Assembly (NCBI RefSeq): GCF_013074385.2
Contig: NZ_JABEYA020000001.1
Span: forward strand, 1 to 64,000
Direction: 5' to 3'
DNA from: Vibrio ostreicida
GTDB taxonomy: Bacteria > Pseudomonadota > Gammaproteobacteria > Enterobacterales > Vibrionaceae
DNA length: 64,000 nt
Both the position numbers and the translations under genes were made by a program. Positions 1 through 8,447 of the stretch are shown here, piece by piece. A model generated the notes under the pieces. It ran no database searches. It saw only the letters and a list, made by a program, of their open reading frames with translations, and was not told the origin of the DNA. The number at the start of each line of letters is the position of its first letter. Position 1 is the first letter of the stretch.

Positions 1-111
1 ATGAGCGAGAGCTTAATCCTAGAACCAAGACGGCAAAGATCCTTCCCTAGAGTCGTAAAGAAAAAGCCAAGTAGATACCCTAGAAAGAACAATGCCGCTC
101 ATCTTAAGTGA
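1..111 (+). CDS. C-terminal end of an IS4-family-like transposase (partial, cut by window start)
   Basis: The reading frame open from base 1 ends with a stop at 109-111 and gives 36 residues. These contain the basic stretch EPRRQRSFPRVVKKKPSRYP, which matches the tail I associate with IS4-family transposases (R-S-F/Y-P-R-x-V-K). Only the tail is visible, so the catalytic DDE residues and the left end cannot be checked, and the assignment rests on this short similarity. Confidence 0.5.
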   Translation: MSESLILEPRRQRSFPRVVKKKPSRYPRKNNAAHLK

Positions 112-120
112 ACGGCATTA
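91..120. repeat. Inverted repeat at the probable right end of the IS element; possible terminator
   Basis: AATGCCG (91-97) and CGGCATT (113-119) form a perfect 7-bp inverted repeat around the transposase stop codon. The segment running out to the final CGGCATTA is likely the terminal inverted repeat of the insertion sequence, by position just after the transposase stop. The hairpin could also stop transcription of the cyclotransferase-like gene arriving from the right. The other IS end lies outside the window, so target duplication cannot be checked. Confidence 0.45.
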
Positions 121-125
121 GCGCA

Positions 126-680
126 TTACGCTCCCTTTATTAGTTTATCAATCACCGGATAGTGATGTGCTTCTACACCAGCAAGGTTGCCATACTTAGG
201 TGCATGTCGATCGTCTTCTCGTGGGAAGTGCCAGCCGATGGTGTGCTCAATAAATTGTTTGGCAAACGGTTCGGAAATTTCCAGACACCCTACTAATACA
301 GTATCGACATAGGTTTGCATGATAGGGCTCAGGTGACATGGCGGCTCTGGGTTGTCTTTGATATACACCCAAATCTGATCATTGGCACGAAACGGGTTAT
401 CGCAATCAAGCTGTGAATGAGGCACTTCCACTCTATGGTAGCCTCGCTCGCGAACATCAAACTCACTTAGCTCATTTTCGCTGATTTCGAGTAGAACTCC
501 ATTGACTAAGCCCTCGCCTTTATTCACAACCAGCGGCGAGAGGATATAACTGTCGTCCACTTTCCCCCAGTAGCGTTTGAAGCCATTAATTATGGCAGGC
601 AAAGCTTGCACAGTTTTTCCTGTCAGTTGTCTCGATGCGGAGTTCATTAAACTGCCGTAGCCAAAGATGTAAATTGCCAT
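126..680 (-). CDS. Gamma-glutamylcyclotransferase-like family protein
   Basis: The 184-residue protein begins MAIYIFGYGSLMN. The YGSLM loop is the substrate-binding signature of the gamma-glutamylcyclotransferase (GGCT/AIG2-like) fold, whose enzymes release 5-oxoproline from gamma-glutamyl amines. The ATG at 680 is preferred over one 24 bases upstream because GAGGG lies 8 bases ahead and the fold begins there. It has no signal peptide, so it is probably cytosolic. It lies downstream of the PTS permease gene on the same strand, with a strong terminator between them, so it is probably expressed separately. Substrate cannot be told from sequence; fold assignment is fairly secure. Confidence 0.75.
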   Translation of the reverse strand: MAIYIFGYGSLMNSASRQLTGKTVQALPAIINGFKRYWGKVDDSYILSPLVVNKGEGLVNGVLLEISENELSEFDVRERGYHRVEVPHSQLDCDNPFRANDQIWVYIKDNPEPPCHLSPIMQTYVDTVLVGCLEISEPFAKQFIEHTIGWHFPREDDRHAPKYGNLAGVEAHHYPVIDKLIKGA

Positions 681-727
681 GTATTTTCCCTCTGTGTTCA
701 ACAAACAACCTAAAGGTTTTTACCACA

Positions 728-756
728 AAAGAAAAGACCCCGTAAAAACGGGGTCT
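728..756 (-). terminator. Rho-independent terminator of the PTS EIIABC gene
   Basis: AGACCCCGT (735-743) pairs perfectly with ACGGGGTCT (748-756) around a four-base loop. Read on the minus strand the stem is followed by a T-rich run (TTTTCTTTT), the classic intrinsic terminator layout, 47 bases past the permease stop. Confidence 0.9.
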
Positions 757-802
757 GAATAGCGCGCAAAATAGGGGGAGCGCGCTTAAGGTGCTTAAAT
801 GA

Positions 803-2698
803 TTAAGCGGTTGCTAGCTGCGCTTTCGCTTTACGCATCTTCTTAAGTGAAATACAGGTTAGGGCGGTCACGACTGTACCTGCCGCCATACAAAGCAGTG
901 CCATCAGTGGTAGGTTCATTGCGCCAAGCAAGGCGACAACCGGACCACCGTGCGCGACGCTGTTGGTGACACCAAATGAGAAGGCCATTACCGCCGCCAC
1001 CATAGAGCCAAGCACGTTAGCAGGAATCACAGACATGGGATCTTGCGCGGCAAATGGTATTGCGCCTTCTGAGATACCGACCAAGCCCATAGCACCAGCC
1101 GCTTTACCCGCTTCGAGTTCTGATTCTTCAAATAGATTGAATTTACGACCAAGGAAAGTGGCGAGACCCATACCAAGAGGTGCTACAGGAATTGCACACG
1201 CCATAGCGCCCATAAATTGCGTCTGACCACTGGCTATCATGCCGACAGAGAACAAGAACGCGACTTTGTTAAACGGCCCGCCCATATCAAAACCAGCCAT
1301 GCCACCTAAGACAATACCCAACAGAATCACACTGCCAGTACTCATGCTGACTAACATCGCATTTAGGCTATCCATCAAGCTTGCAATGGGTGCACCAATG
1401 ACGAAGATAAACAGGCTAGAGATAAACAAAGAGCCGAGGATTGGTGCAATCATAATAGGCACCAATGGCTGAATAAATTTATGGTAGTTGATGCTCGTCA
1501 GCCATTTGACAAAATAGCCCACCAGCAGGCCAGCAACGATGGCGCCGATAAAACCTGTGCCAGCTTCCGCACCATAGAAAGAACCATTGTTCGCAATCCA
1601 GCCACCGATTAATCCTGGTGCGAGACCAGGACGATCAGCAATCGCATAGGCGATGTAGCCTGCCAAGATAGGGATCATCAAGGTAAACGACACCACACCG
1701 ACATCCAGTACTTTTTGCCACATGCTGCCTTCAGGAATCGCCATTCCTGCAGGCGTTGGCTCGCCACCAATGGCCAGCGCGAGCGCGATCAATAGGCCAC
1801 CTGTGACCACAAATGGAATCATGTGTGAAACGCCGTTCATCAGGTAGCGGTATAAGTCGCTACGTGCATTTGAAGAGGCTGTCTTAGTGGTTTGGCTTTC
1901 ATCGCCTGCTGTATAGAGTGGCGCTTGTAGCGCTTTTTCTATCAAGCCTTTAGCATCGCTGATAGGGGCTTTGACGCCGGTCGTGATGACCTTTTTTCCC
2001 GCGAAGCGATTCATATCAACCTGTTTATCACAGGCGACAATGATCGCGTCAGCTTGGGCTATCTCTTCTGAACTTGGCGCGTTTTTGACCCCGATAGATC
2101 CATTGGTTTCGACCTTGATTTGATAGCCAAGTTCAGCGGCGCCTTTTTCTAAGGCTTCGGCGGCTAGGTAAGTGTGCGCCACGCCTGCTGGACAGCCGGT
2201 AACACCGATTAAAAAGCCTTGATCGGCTTCTGGGTTATCGTGCGGGCTTTGTGGCTTAGCAAGCAGTAACTCTAATGCCTCTTCGGCGGAACTGGCCTGC
2301 ATAAAACGCTCGATAAACCCTGCTTCGATCAGTTTGGAAGAGAGTTCAGCCAGCACTTCGATATGATGGTCTGCACCACCATCAGGAGAGGCAATCATAA
2401 AAAATAGTTTACTCGGCCGACCGTTTTCTGCGCCGTATTCTATCCCTTGGCGACTAATACCAATCGCGACAGCAGGTTGGGAGACAGCGGCACTTTTGGC
2501 ATGAGGCAGCGCAACGCCGTCTTCAAAACCCGTGTTGCCAATCTCTTCTCGAGCTTGAATGTCGCTGAGGAACTGTGTTTTGTCACTGATGCGATGATTG
2601 TCGTTTAACAATTCGATCAGCTCTTCGAACACTTCTTGTTTGGTTGTTGCTTGGAGATCTAAGCAAATCAACGCTGGATTGATTAAGTCTGTGATCAT
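803..2698 (-). CDS. PTS fructose/mannose-type permease, EIIABC
   Basis: The 631-residue protein is a phosphotransferase-system permease of the fructose family, importing and phosphorylating a sugar with phosphate from HPr. Residues 1-150 are the EIIA domain with active His66 in GVALPHAKS. Residues 160-260 are EIIB with active Cys169 in GVTGCPAGVAHTY. From about 280 to the end is a hydrophobic EIIC with many membrane spans and the GGFD/GGPFNK-type motifs. No HPr-like domain is present, so it relies on HPr or FPr elsewhere. It is divergent from an AraC-type regulator, the arrangement I remember beside a mannose-inducible EIIABC in V. cholerae, where a mannose-6-phosphate isomerase gene follows. 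No isomerase is present here, so fructose, mannose or a derivative are all possible. Confidence 0.88.
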   Translation of the reverse strand: MITDLINPALICLDLQATTKQEVFEELIELLNDNHRISDKTQFLSDIQAREEIGNTGFEDGVALPHAKSAAVSQPAVAIGISRQGIEYGAENGRPSKLFFMIASPDGGADHHIEVLAELSSKLIEAGFIERFMQASSAEEALELLLAKPQSPHDNPEADQGFLIGVTGCPAGVAHTYLAAEALEKGAAELGYQIKVETNGSIGVKNAPSSEEIAQADAIIVACDKQVDMNRFAGKKVITTGVKAPISDAKGLIEKALQAPLYTAGDESQTTKTASSNARSDLYRYLMNGVSHMIPFVVTGGLLIALALAIGGEPTPAGMAIPEGSMWQKVLDVGVVSFTLMIPILAGYIAYAIADRPGLAPGLIGGWIANNGSFYGAEAGTGFIGAIVAGLLVGYFVKWLTSINYHKFIQPLVPIMIAPILGSLFISSLFIFVIGAPIASLMDSLNAMLVSMSTGSVILLGIVLGGMAGFDMGGPFNKVAFLFSVGMIASGQTQFMGAMACAIPVAPLGMGLATFLGRKFNLFEESELEAGKAAGAMGLVGISEGAIPFAAQDPMSVIPANVLGSMVAAVMAFSFGVTNSVAHGGPVVALLGAMNLPLMALLCMAAGTVVTALTCISLKKMRKAKAQLATA

Positions 2699-3045
2699 CT
2701 TGTCTACCCCATTTGGCTCCGTTCGGTGCGGAACTTGTTTTTATCTGAGAGTCATTGTGGGAGACTTGGTTAAAATTTTTTAGTGCACCAGAAATACATT
2801 TACTGGATTTTTGTAACCATAAAATTAGAGTGTGACTAAACTCAATTATTGATGCCAATGTGATCCTTTATGTTTTTTATATTAATAACATTATTTATCA
2901 TGCTCTTATGTTCATTTTTTGTCTCAACTGCCTTTGGTGGATAAAGAGAAAATTATATAAACTAGAGTAAAGTAACTTATTGTGTGGGCATGTTTTTATT
3001 GATGTTCCTCACGAAAATACCTCTAAAATTATTCGAGATGTTGTT
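2699..3045. promoter_or_regulatory. Divergent intergenic region between the PTS permease and AraC regulator
   Basis: This AT-rich 347-base stretch must hold the promoters of both divergent genes. TGTGA-type half sites occur near 2832 (TGTGACTAAACTCAA) and near 2859 (ATGTGATCC), which could be degenerate CRP sites, as expected for a sugar PTS. Neither is a good full palindrome. No convincing gene was seen in it. Confidence 0.4.
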
Positions 3046-3888
3046 ATGAGCCATGTATTTCATGAATTATTGGATAGCGTTATTCATGAGCGAGAGCATT
3101 TTAATCGTATCTGGTTTGCGTCAGATAAGTTAACCCCACCTGCTTTTAGCTATCAGGTAAACTTTCCTCGTCTCGAACTTGTGCTAAGTGGTGAATACCT
3201 CAATCAGATGGAATCGTCTCAGGAGAGTCATGTTGAGATTACGGCACTGAGCGGTGATGTCTTGTATATACCACCAAATTGCTGGAACAAACCCAACTGG
3301 GAAAATGAATGCTCGGTACTGAGTCTGTTGTTTGGACGAAGGCAACTGGGGTTTAGCTTAGTGAGCAAGCGGGCAGGAGAGAGGGGGTTTTATGATATCC
3401 AGAAATACTCGGTAAAAACTCGAACTGGTCACGCGGTTGATCATATCTTGCAGGCACTGAACGCGTTAGCTCAGGAACCTCAAAAAACTCCGATGGATGA
3501 ACATTTGCTGGTGGCTCTGCTCAGCTATTGCCAGTCAATACTGCAAAAGCCTGATCGCAGTTCGAAAAGCCACAGTGAAGATCTTTACCAAGGCATTTGT
3601 ATTTATATTCAAGAGAATTTTCATCGTGCGATTACCCGAACGTCGATTGCTTCGCGGTTTAACATTTCCCCCAATCATTTGTCGCGTTTGTTCCGTCAAC
3701 AAGGGCACATGACGCTTGCTGATTACATTACTTGGGTCCGAATCGACCGTGCTAAATTTATGCTGAAACGTTATGACTTTCGCCTACAGGAAGTGGCGAA
3801 CCGTTGTGGTTACGCAGATGCCAACTATTTCTTTCGGGTGTTTAAAAACAAAGTGGGAATGACACCGAGCCAATATCGGGCGAGTTAG
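3046..3888 (+). CDS. AraC-family transcriptional regulator of the PTS locus
   Basis: From the ATG at 3046 the protein has 280 residues. The N-terminal half (about 1-165) looks like a cupin-type sensing domain, with LSGDVLYIPPNCWNKP as a typical strand-turn. The C-terminal 100 residues hold two helix-turn-helix units: TSIASRFNISPNHLSRLFRQ, then LQEVANRCGYADANYFFRVF, ending in the KNKVGMTPSQYR family signature. A start at 2980 would add 22 unlike residues, so 3046 is preferred. It is divergent from the EIIABC gene and most likely activates it in response to a sugar or sugar phosphate. Its stop overlaps by 4 bases the stop of the convergent EIIA gene. Confidence 0.85.
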   Translation: MSHVFHELLDSVIHEREHFNRIWFASDKLTPPAFSYQVNFPRLELVLSGEYLNQMESSQESHVEITALSGDVLYIPPNCWNKPNWENECSVLSLLFGRRQLGFSLVSKRAGERGFYDIQKYSVKTRTGHAVDHILQALNALAQEPQKTPMDEHLLVALLSYCQSILQKPDRSSKSHSEDLYQGICIYIQENFHRAITRTSIASRFNISPNHLSRLFRQQGHMTLADYITWVRIDRAKFMLKRYDFRLQEVANRCGYADANYFFRVFKNKVGMTPSQYRAS

Positions 3889-4673
3889 GCTTGTGCAAGT
3901 TTGTGGGTAAGAAGAGCTTTTAGTGCTTGTGGCTCGCGACTGGTATACAGCAATTGGCAAAAATCTGGATCCAGTAGTGAGCGGGTCAAGCGTGTGAAGG
4001 CCAGTAAGACATCACGTGAAGCGTTATTTGGTAAAGCGATAGCGATGATCATGCTGACACCTCCCAAAGTCGCTGAGCCCCAGTCTAACTCTTCACTCAG
4101 TGACACAATGCTGACACTTGGGATGTCGATCGCCTCACTCATGATGTGAGGAAGGGCGATGCCATGCCCAATCGCGGTGGAAGAGGTTTGCTCTCGCTGA
4201 GCAAACTGCTCACATATCAAAGCAGGGTTTGAGCTGGTAATGCACTTTGTAACGAGATCCAAAGCCTTTGACTTACTCTCAACATTACTGTGGTAGTACA
4301 AGTAGCTTAGTGGAAAGTCGAGATGAAAGGTGGGCAGATTGCCGAGCCGTGCAATGTTGGTTAATTCGTTACTTTTATGCGCAGTATTGACCAGACTAAA
4401 CTGATCGCTGATGAAATCGGTAAATACCATGCAGGCCAGTTCTGCATCCGAACCTTCAATGTGTATTTGGCATAAGTCGAATTCCTGACTGCCCAACGAC
4501 ATGATCTGCAAAGGGTGCTCGATATTGGCTCTTTCCCACTTGGTGACGTTAAGTAAGACGACCACCGAGCGAAACATCCCGCTCAAGGCTTTGAGGCGAT
4601 GGATTTTCCAACTGGCAAATCCATCCTCAGGAAGAACGAACGTAATGCGACGTTCAATCACAGTGATTGGCAC
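3885..4673 (-). CDS. PTS EIIA protein with an N-terminal degenerate HPr-like domain
   Basis: The 262-residue protein has two parts. Residues about 115-262 are a fructose/nitrogen-type EIIA domain with the phosphorylatable His176 in GHGIALPH. Residues about 5-95 look like an HPr fold: a strand, a helix where HPr has its active loop, and the MSLGSQEFD...IEGSDAELA stretch that resembles the second half of HPr. In place of the HPr active loop (G-L-H-x-R-P) it reads GFASWKI, so the phosphorylatable histidine is absent. It starts with GTG at 4673, overlapping the EIIB gene by 16 bases, so the two are translationally coupled. No EIIC gene accompanies them, so a regulatory role is possible. The EIIA call is secure; the HPr-like call is inferred by eye. 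Confidence 0.8.
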   Translation of the reverse strand: MPITVIERRITFVLPEDGFASWKIHRLKALSGMFRSVVVLLNVTKWERANIEHPLQIMSLGSQEFDLCQIHIEGSDAELACMVFTDFISDQFSLVNTAHKSNELTNIARLGNLPTFHLDFPLSYLYYHSNVESKSKALDLVTKCITSSNPALICEQFAQREQTSSTAIGHGIALPHIMSEAIDIPSVSIVSLSEELDWGSATLGGVSMIIAIALPNNASRDVLLAFTRLTRSLLDPDFCQLLYTSREPQALKALLTHKLAQA

Positions 4674-4960
4674 CTGTCGAGCACGGCGTCAACATTGGTC
4701 AGGACTTCTTCGATGGTGACAACATGGATCTTACAACCAGTGAAGCGTGCACGTTGTTCTACTTCTATATCTGAAGCAATCAAAACCAGATCTGCGCGCA
4801 TGATATCTTGAGCGGACAATTGATTTTCGATGCCCATTGCTCCTTGAGTTTCGACCTTGACCTGCAAGCCTTTTTTGGGCGCAGCTTTACTCAATACATC
4901 GGCAGCCATGTAAGTATGAGCAATACCGGTGGGGCAGGCGGTTACAGCAACAATTTTCAT
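4658..4960 (-). CDS. PTS fructose-type EIIB component
   Basis: This 100-residue single-domain protein starts [20 protein letters not shown], the fructose-family EIIB signature with the phosphorylated cysteine at position 9. It would accept phosphate from the EIIA encoded directly after it and pass it to sugar on an EIIC, but no EIIC gene adjoins. It starts at ATG 4960 with GAGGTG just upstream. The pair resembles the small EIIA/EIIB genes next to the VC1826-type permease in V. cholerae, from memory. It may serve an EIIC located elsewhere or sense PTS flux. Confidence 0.85.
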   Translation of the reverse strand: MKIVAVTACPTGIAHTYMAADVLSKAAPKKGLQVKVETQGAMGIENQLSAQDIMRADLVLIASDIEVEQRARFTGCKIHVVTIEEVLTNVDAVLDRCQSL

Positions 4961-5007
4961 CTAACACCTCACTATATCCAGATGGTGTATTGTCAACTTC
5001 TGACGAC

Positions 5008-5024
5008 TTGGGTCAATGATCCAA
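5008..5024. promoter_or_regulatory. Palindromic operator candidate between EIIB and nnrS
   Basis: TTGGGTC (5008-5014) and GATCCAA (5018-5024) form an inverted repeat with one mismatch and a three-base spacer. It sits 48 bases upstream of the EIIB start and 164 bases upstream of the nnrS start. The layout (about 17 bp, TTGG half sites) is that of a dimeric regulator site, but I cannot name the protein. Confidence 0.35.
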
Positions 5025-5057
5025 ACCTCCTAAATCTGAATTATTATTACTTTTATG

Positions 5058-5094
5058 TGTCTTTATGACCTGATTTTTCAGGGTCATAAAGACA
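5058..5094. repeat. Long inverted repeat upstream of nnrS
   Basis: TGTCTTTATGACC (5058-5070) pairs exactly with GGTCATAAAGACA (5082-5094). TGA and TCA extend the stem inward around a TTTT loop with a single bulged G at 5081, giving a 16-bp stem in total. It lies between divergent genes, so it is not an obvious terminator of either. It could be a regulator site, an RNA hairpin in the nnrS leader, or the end of an unseen small transcript. Confidence 0.75.
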
Positions 5095-5187
5095 TGCCTT
5101 CTTCTTAACATATTGAATTTCATTTGGTTTTACATTGGAATGAATATTGCTCTTAGATCATCAGATTCAATATTCGGAGTGACGATT

Positions 5188-6373
5188 GTGCTCAATATTA
5201 CTGACAAAAAAGTAGAAGAAGCCATTGCGCCGATTTTACGTTTGGGATTTCGGCCTTTCTTTTTGCTTGGGGCAATTTACGCTGTCATTGCTGTTGCCTT
5301 GTGGGTATGGATGTTTCACACCGGCCAGCCTACGGCACTAAGAGTGCCAACTTTGTGGTGGCATGTGCATGAGATGTTGTTTGGTTTCTCGATGGCGATT
5401 GTGGTGGGGTTTGCCTTGACCGCCGTCCAAAACTGGACAGGAATCAATGGCACCAAGCACCATCGATTGGCGGTACTGGTTGGCTTGTGGTTGTTTGCGC
5501 GCGTGCTGTTCTGGACCCCTGTACCTTTGTGGTTGATTTCAACGATCGAGGCTCTGTTTATCGCTTTCGCTTCGTATGAAGTTGGCCGTCGAGTGATCAA
5601 AACCAAAGGGTGGAAAAATCTATTTTTTGTGCCTTTGTTTGTTTTGGCGATGGTGGCGAACTTCGCCAGCTATGCGACCATCAAGGGGATGCCGCCGTTT
5701 CCTTCTTCGGCGGTCTGGCAGGCAATGTTATGGTGGTTTACGATTTTACTGTCGGTGATGGGCGGGCGAGTGATCCCCTTCTTTAACCGCGCGGCGCTTT
5801 AATTTTGATAAGCCACAGCCGATGGCTTGGTTAGAGTGGACGGCAAACCTACCGCTGGTCAGTTTATTTATTCTGAGCTTTTTCCCGGTCACTTTCGCTC
5901 AGCTCGGGCCTTCTCTGATGGCCATTTCCGGTTTAGCACATTTGGTTCGTGTGCTGAGATGGCAGCCGTGGCGCACCGTCAAAGAGCCGTTAGTGTGGGC
6001 ACTGCACTTAGCTTACTGGTGTATTCCGGTCAGCCTATTACTGAGAGGGTTACTCGATAACCCATTTGCAGGCCACAATATGTTGCACCTGTTTACGATT
6101 GGAGCGCTCGGTGGCTTGATACTGGCGATGATCGCTCGTGTCACCATGGGGCATACTGGGCGAGCAATTTATCAGGGGCCAAACATGGTGTTAGCGTTCG
6201 CTATGCTGATGGCCGCTGCGTTAGTTCGTAGTGTTGGTGTGGTTCTGTGGCCAGCCCAAATGATGTTGATGATCGATATCAGTGGGCTACTGTGGGTACT
6301 GGCGTTTACTCTGTATGTGATTAAGTTCGGCCCTATGTTGCTAAAAGCGAGAGTTGACGGTCACCCTGGTTGA
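5188..6373 (+). pseudogene. nnrS: nnrS-family haem/copper membrane protein gene, broken by a frameshift
   Basis: Two overlapping frames together encode one NnrS-family protein of about 390 residues, a multi-span inner-membrane protein linked to nitric-oxide tolerance. The first part starts at GTG 5188 (GGAG 8 bases upstream) with PILRLGFRPFFLLGA and the WWHVHEMLFGF motif. It reaches GGRVIPFFNR, then stops at 5802. The next frame continues without loss as RFNFDKPQPM and runs to 6373 with HNMLHLFTIGALGG and MGHTGR. One extra G in the GCGCGGCGC run near 5794-5800 explains the break. Either the gene is newly inactivated or this is a sequencing error in a GC-rich run. Every other part of the gene looks intact. 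Confidence 0.85.
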
Positions 6374-6423
6374 GTAGGTAACGGCTGCATTCGCGTGCTG
6401 ATCGATTCACTTAGCAGAAAAAT

Positions 6424-6459
6424 AAAAAGGGCTGATGCTTACACATCAACCCTTTTTTT
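6424..6459. terminator. Bidirectional terminator between nnrS and dapD
   Basis: AAAGGGCTGATG pairs with CATCAACCCTTT (one G-U) around a short loop. A-rich bases lie to the left and a run of seven T to the right, so it can stop transcription from nnrS (plus) and from dapD (minus). It lies 15 bases from the dapD stop. Confidence 0.88.
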
Positions 6460-6473
6460 GTTCGGCTACCCGC

Positions 6474-7505
6474 TTAGTTATTGCTGTGTAGCTCGGAGTT
6501 CAGTTCTACGGCGGTTTTGTTTGCTAGACATTCAATCTGACCAGTTACTGAGTTGCGACGGAACAGTAAGTCAGACACGCCAGCTAGATCGCGTGCTTTC
6601 ACCATTTCAACTTCTGTGCCTTCTGAGTCCAGCATACGAACTTTAGCGCCAGCTGTTACGTATAGACCGGACTCAACCGTACAACGATCACCCAGTGGGA
6701 AACCAAGGCCAGCGTTAGCGCCTAACAGTGAACTTTCACCGATAGACACAACGACAGAACCACCACCTGAAAGTGTCCCCATGATTGACGCACCGCCGCC
6801 GATATCAGAGCCGTTACCAACCACAACGCCAGCAGAGATACGGCCTTCGACCATGCTCACACCGGTTGTGCCTGCGTTGAAGTTGATGAAGCCTTCATGC
6901 ATAACGGTTGTGCCTTCACCCACATGAGCGCCAAGGCGGACGCGTGAAGTATCAGCGATACGAACACCAGCAGGTACCACGTAATCGACCATTTTAGGGA
7001 ACTTGTCGACACAATCGACAGAAAGGTGACGGCCCGCTAGACGCGCTTCAATTTGGCGCTCAGCCAACTCTGGCAGGTCGATTGGGCCTTCGTTGGTCCA
7101 CGCAATGTTATGCAGTAGACCAAAGATGCCATCGAGAACCGTGCCGTGAGGCAATACTAGGCGGTTAGAGATAAGTTGAAGTTTTAGGAAGCCTTCAGCA
7201 ACAGAAGCTGGTTTTTCATCTGCCTCAAGAATAACCAGTACCAGCGGCTGTGAAGACTCGGCTGCTTTCGCTGCGAACGATGCGTTGGCCGCGTCCCCAT
7301 TCGCTTCGAATGCGACAGCAAGTTCTGCGCTTTGGGTGGCAGAGATTTTGATGGCTTGGTTGCCTTGCTCGTAACCCGCTACTTTTGCGACTGCATCTAC
7401 CAGTGCATCCGACGGGTTAAGAACTGGGTTTGGGAAAAATGCTTCAATGATTTTTCCATCACGGTTTTTGGTTGCCGTACCGAAGGCTAGAGAAAAGTAA
7501 GCCAT
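6474..7505 (-). CDS. dapD: 2,3,4,5-tetrahydropyridine-2,6-dicarboxylate N-succinyltransferase
   Basis: DapD transfers succinate from succinyl-CoA to tetrahydrodipicolinate in the lysine and meso-diaminopimelate pathway that feeds peptidoglycan. The protein is 343 residues, the longer DapD type found in Vibrio and Shewanella rather than the 274-residue E. coli form. The C-terminal half carries left-handed beta-helix hexapeptide repeats (VRIADTSRVRLGAHVGEGTT, then GGGASIMGTLSGGGSVVVSI). The N-terminal part begins MAYFSLAFGTATKNRDGKII. It is a single-gene unit with a strong terminator after it. Its start at 7505 follows a clear Shine-Dalgarno (CGGAGATTC). Confident call. Confidence 0.93.
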   Translation of the reverse strand: MAYFSLAFGTATKNRDGKIIEAFFPNPVLNPSDALVDAVAKVAGYEQGNQAIKISATQSAELAVAFEANGDAANASFAAKAAESSQPLVLVILEADEKPASVAEGFLKLQLISNRLVLPHGTVLDGIFGLLHNIAWTNEGPIDLPELAERQIEARLAGRHLSVDCVDKFPKMVDYVVPAGVRIADTSRVRLGAHVGEGTTVMHEGFINFNAGTTGVSMVEGRISAGVVVGNGSDIGGGASIMGTLSGGGSVVVSIGESSLLGANAGLGFPLGDRCTVESGLYVTAGAKVRMLDSEGTEVEMVKARDLAGVSDLLFRRNSVTGQIECLANKTAVELNSELHSNN

Positions 7506-7838
7506 GTTGAATCTCCGTTTAGTCGTCGTCAGTTAGGAAGAGTGAAGTCTTCCTCTAAATCAGTTGAGTTCATCATAAAGAGAGCCTTTTCGACTTTAAA
7601 GAGCAGAGACAGAGAAAGTCTTTAGGTCGATACGTTTTGTCTCTTTAGCGATATATTGTCTTTTTATCTCTATAGGGAAGTCAATGTCATTCTAAAGGGT
7701 AGTCGAGCGTGAAAGCCAAATAAAAAGAACCCGAAACTGGGTTTCGGGCTCTTTAAATAAGACGTTACTTTAAATGCATTGGTTGAGCTTTATATTGTCC
7801 AACCAAGACACCCGTTGAGCTTGGGTGTGAAAGCAAAA
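7506..7838. other. Non-coding stretch between prx and dapD
   Basis: This 333-base stretch holds the dapD promoter and leader on the right-to-left strand and the prx terminator. Short inverted repeats are visible: AGGAAG...CTTCCT (7535-7554) and a longer pair around TAAAGAG/AGAGACA and TGTCTCTTTA in the 7597-7648 area, which may fold the dapD leader. TGGTTG...CAACCA occurs near 7780-7805 and ACACCC...GGGTGT near 7809-7828, close to the prx stop. No gene seen. Confidence 0.5.
7722..7755 (-). terminator. Terminator downstream of prx
   Basis: AAAGAACCCGAAAC pairs with GTTTCGGGCTCTTT around a TGG loop, with one mismatch. On the minus strand it is followed by TTTTTATTT. It lies about 85 bases beyond the prx stop and matches an intrinsic terminator. 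Confidence 0.85.
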
Positions 7839-8447
7839 TTACTTGCTTAGGTCTTCTGCGTGCTCAGATAGGAACGCTGCAACACCTTTTGGAGATGCGT
7901 CCATACCTGCTTTACCTTCTTCCCACTGTGCAGGACATACTTCACCGTTCTTCTGGTGGAAGTTTAAAGCGTCAACCATACGCAGCATTTCGTCGATGTT
8001 ACGGCCTAGTGGTAGGTCGTTAACAACTTGGTGACGTACAAGGCCTTCTTCGTCGATTAGGAAAGAACCACGGAAAGCAACGCCAGCTTCTGGGTGCTCA
8101 ACGTCGTATGCTTTACAGATTTCGTGCTTAACATCAGCGACGAGTGGGTACTTCACTTGACCGATACCGCCATCTTCGATAGCCGTGTTACGCCATGCGT
8201 TGTGAGAGAACTGAGAATCGATAGAAACACCGATGACTTCAACACCTTTAGCTTGGAAATCAGCGAGACGGTTGTCGAAAGCGATGAGCTCAGATGGGCA
8301 AACGAACGTGAAGTCTAGTGGGTAGAAGAAAACGACGGCTTTTTTACCTTTAGTGAATTCTGCAAAGTTGAAGTTATCAACGATTTCACCGTTACCTAGA
8401 ACAGCTGCAGCAGTAAAATCTGGGGCTTGACGACCTACTAGTACCAT
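7839..8447 (-). CDS. 2-Cys peroxiredoxin (AhpC/TSA family)
   Basis: This 202-residue cytosolic thiol peroxidase reduces hydrogen peroxide and organic peroxides. The peroxidatic Cys50 lies in PLDFTFVCPSE and the resolving Cys171 in GEVCPAQW. The start at 8447 (MVLVGRQAPDF) is chosen over one 33 bases upstream because AGGAG sits at the right distance. It is divergent from an OxyR-type regulator gene, and in Vibrio the matching pair (OxyR2 with its AhpC/Prx) forms a peroxide-response unit. Electrons would come from a thioredoxin- or AhpF-type reductase not encoded here. Confidence 0.92.
   Translation of the reverse strand: MVLVGRQAPDFTAAAVLGNGEIVDNFNFAEFTKGKKAVVFFYPLDFTFVCPSELIAFDNRLADFQAKGVEVIGVSIDSQFSHNAWRNTAIEDGGIGQVKYPLVADVKHEICKAYDVEHPEAGVAFRGSFLIDEEGLVRHQVVNDLPLGRNIDEMLRMVDALNFHQKNGEVCPAQWEEGKAGMDASPKGVAAFLSEHAEDLSK

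Noticed and set aside
5822..6373. Second half of nnrS as a separate gene
   Set aside because: It continues the NnrS protein exactly where the first frame stops, and has no ribosome site of its own.
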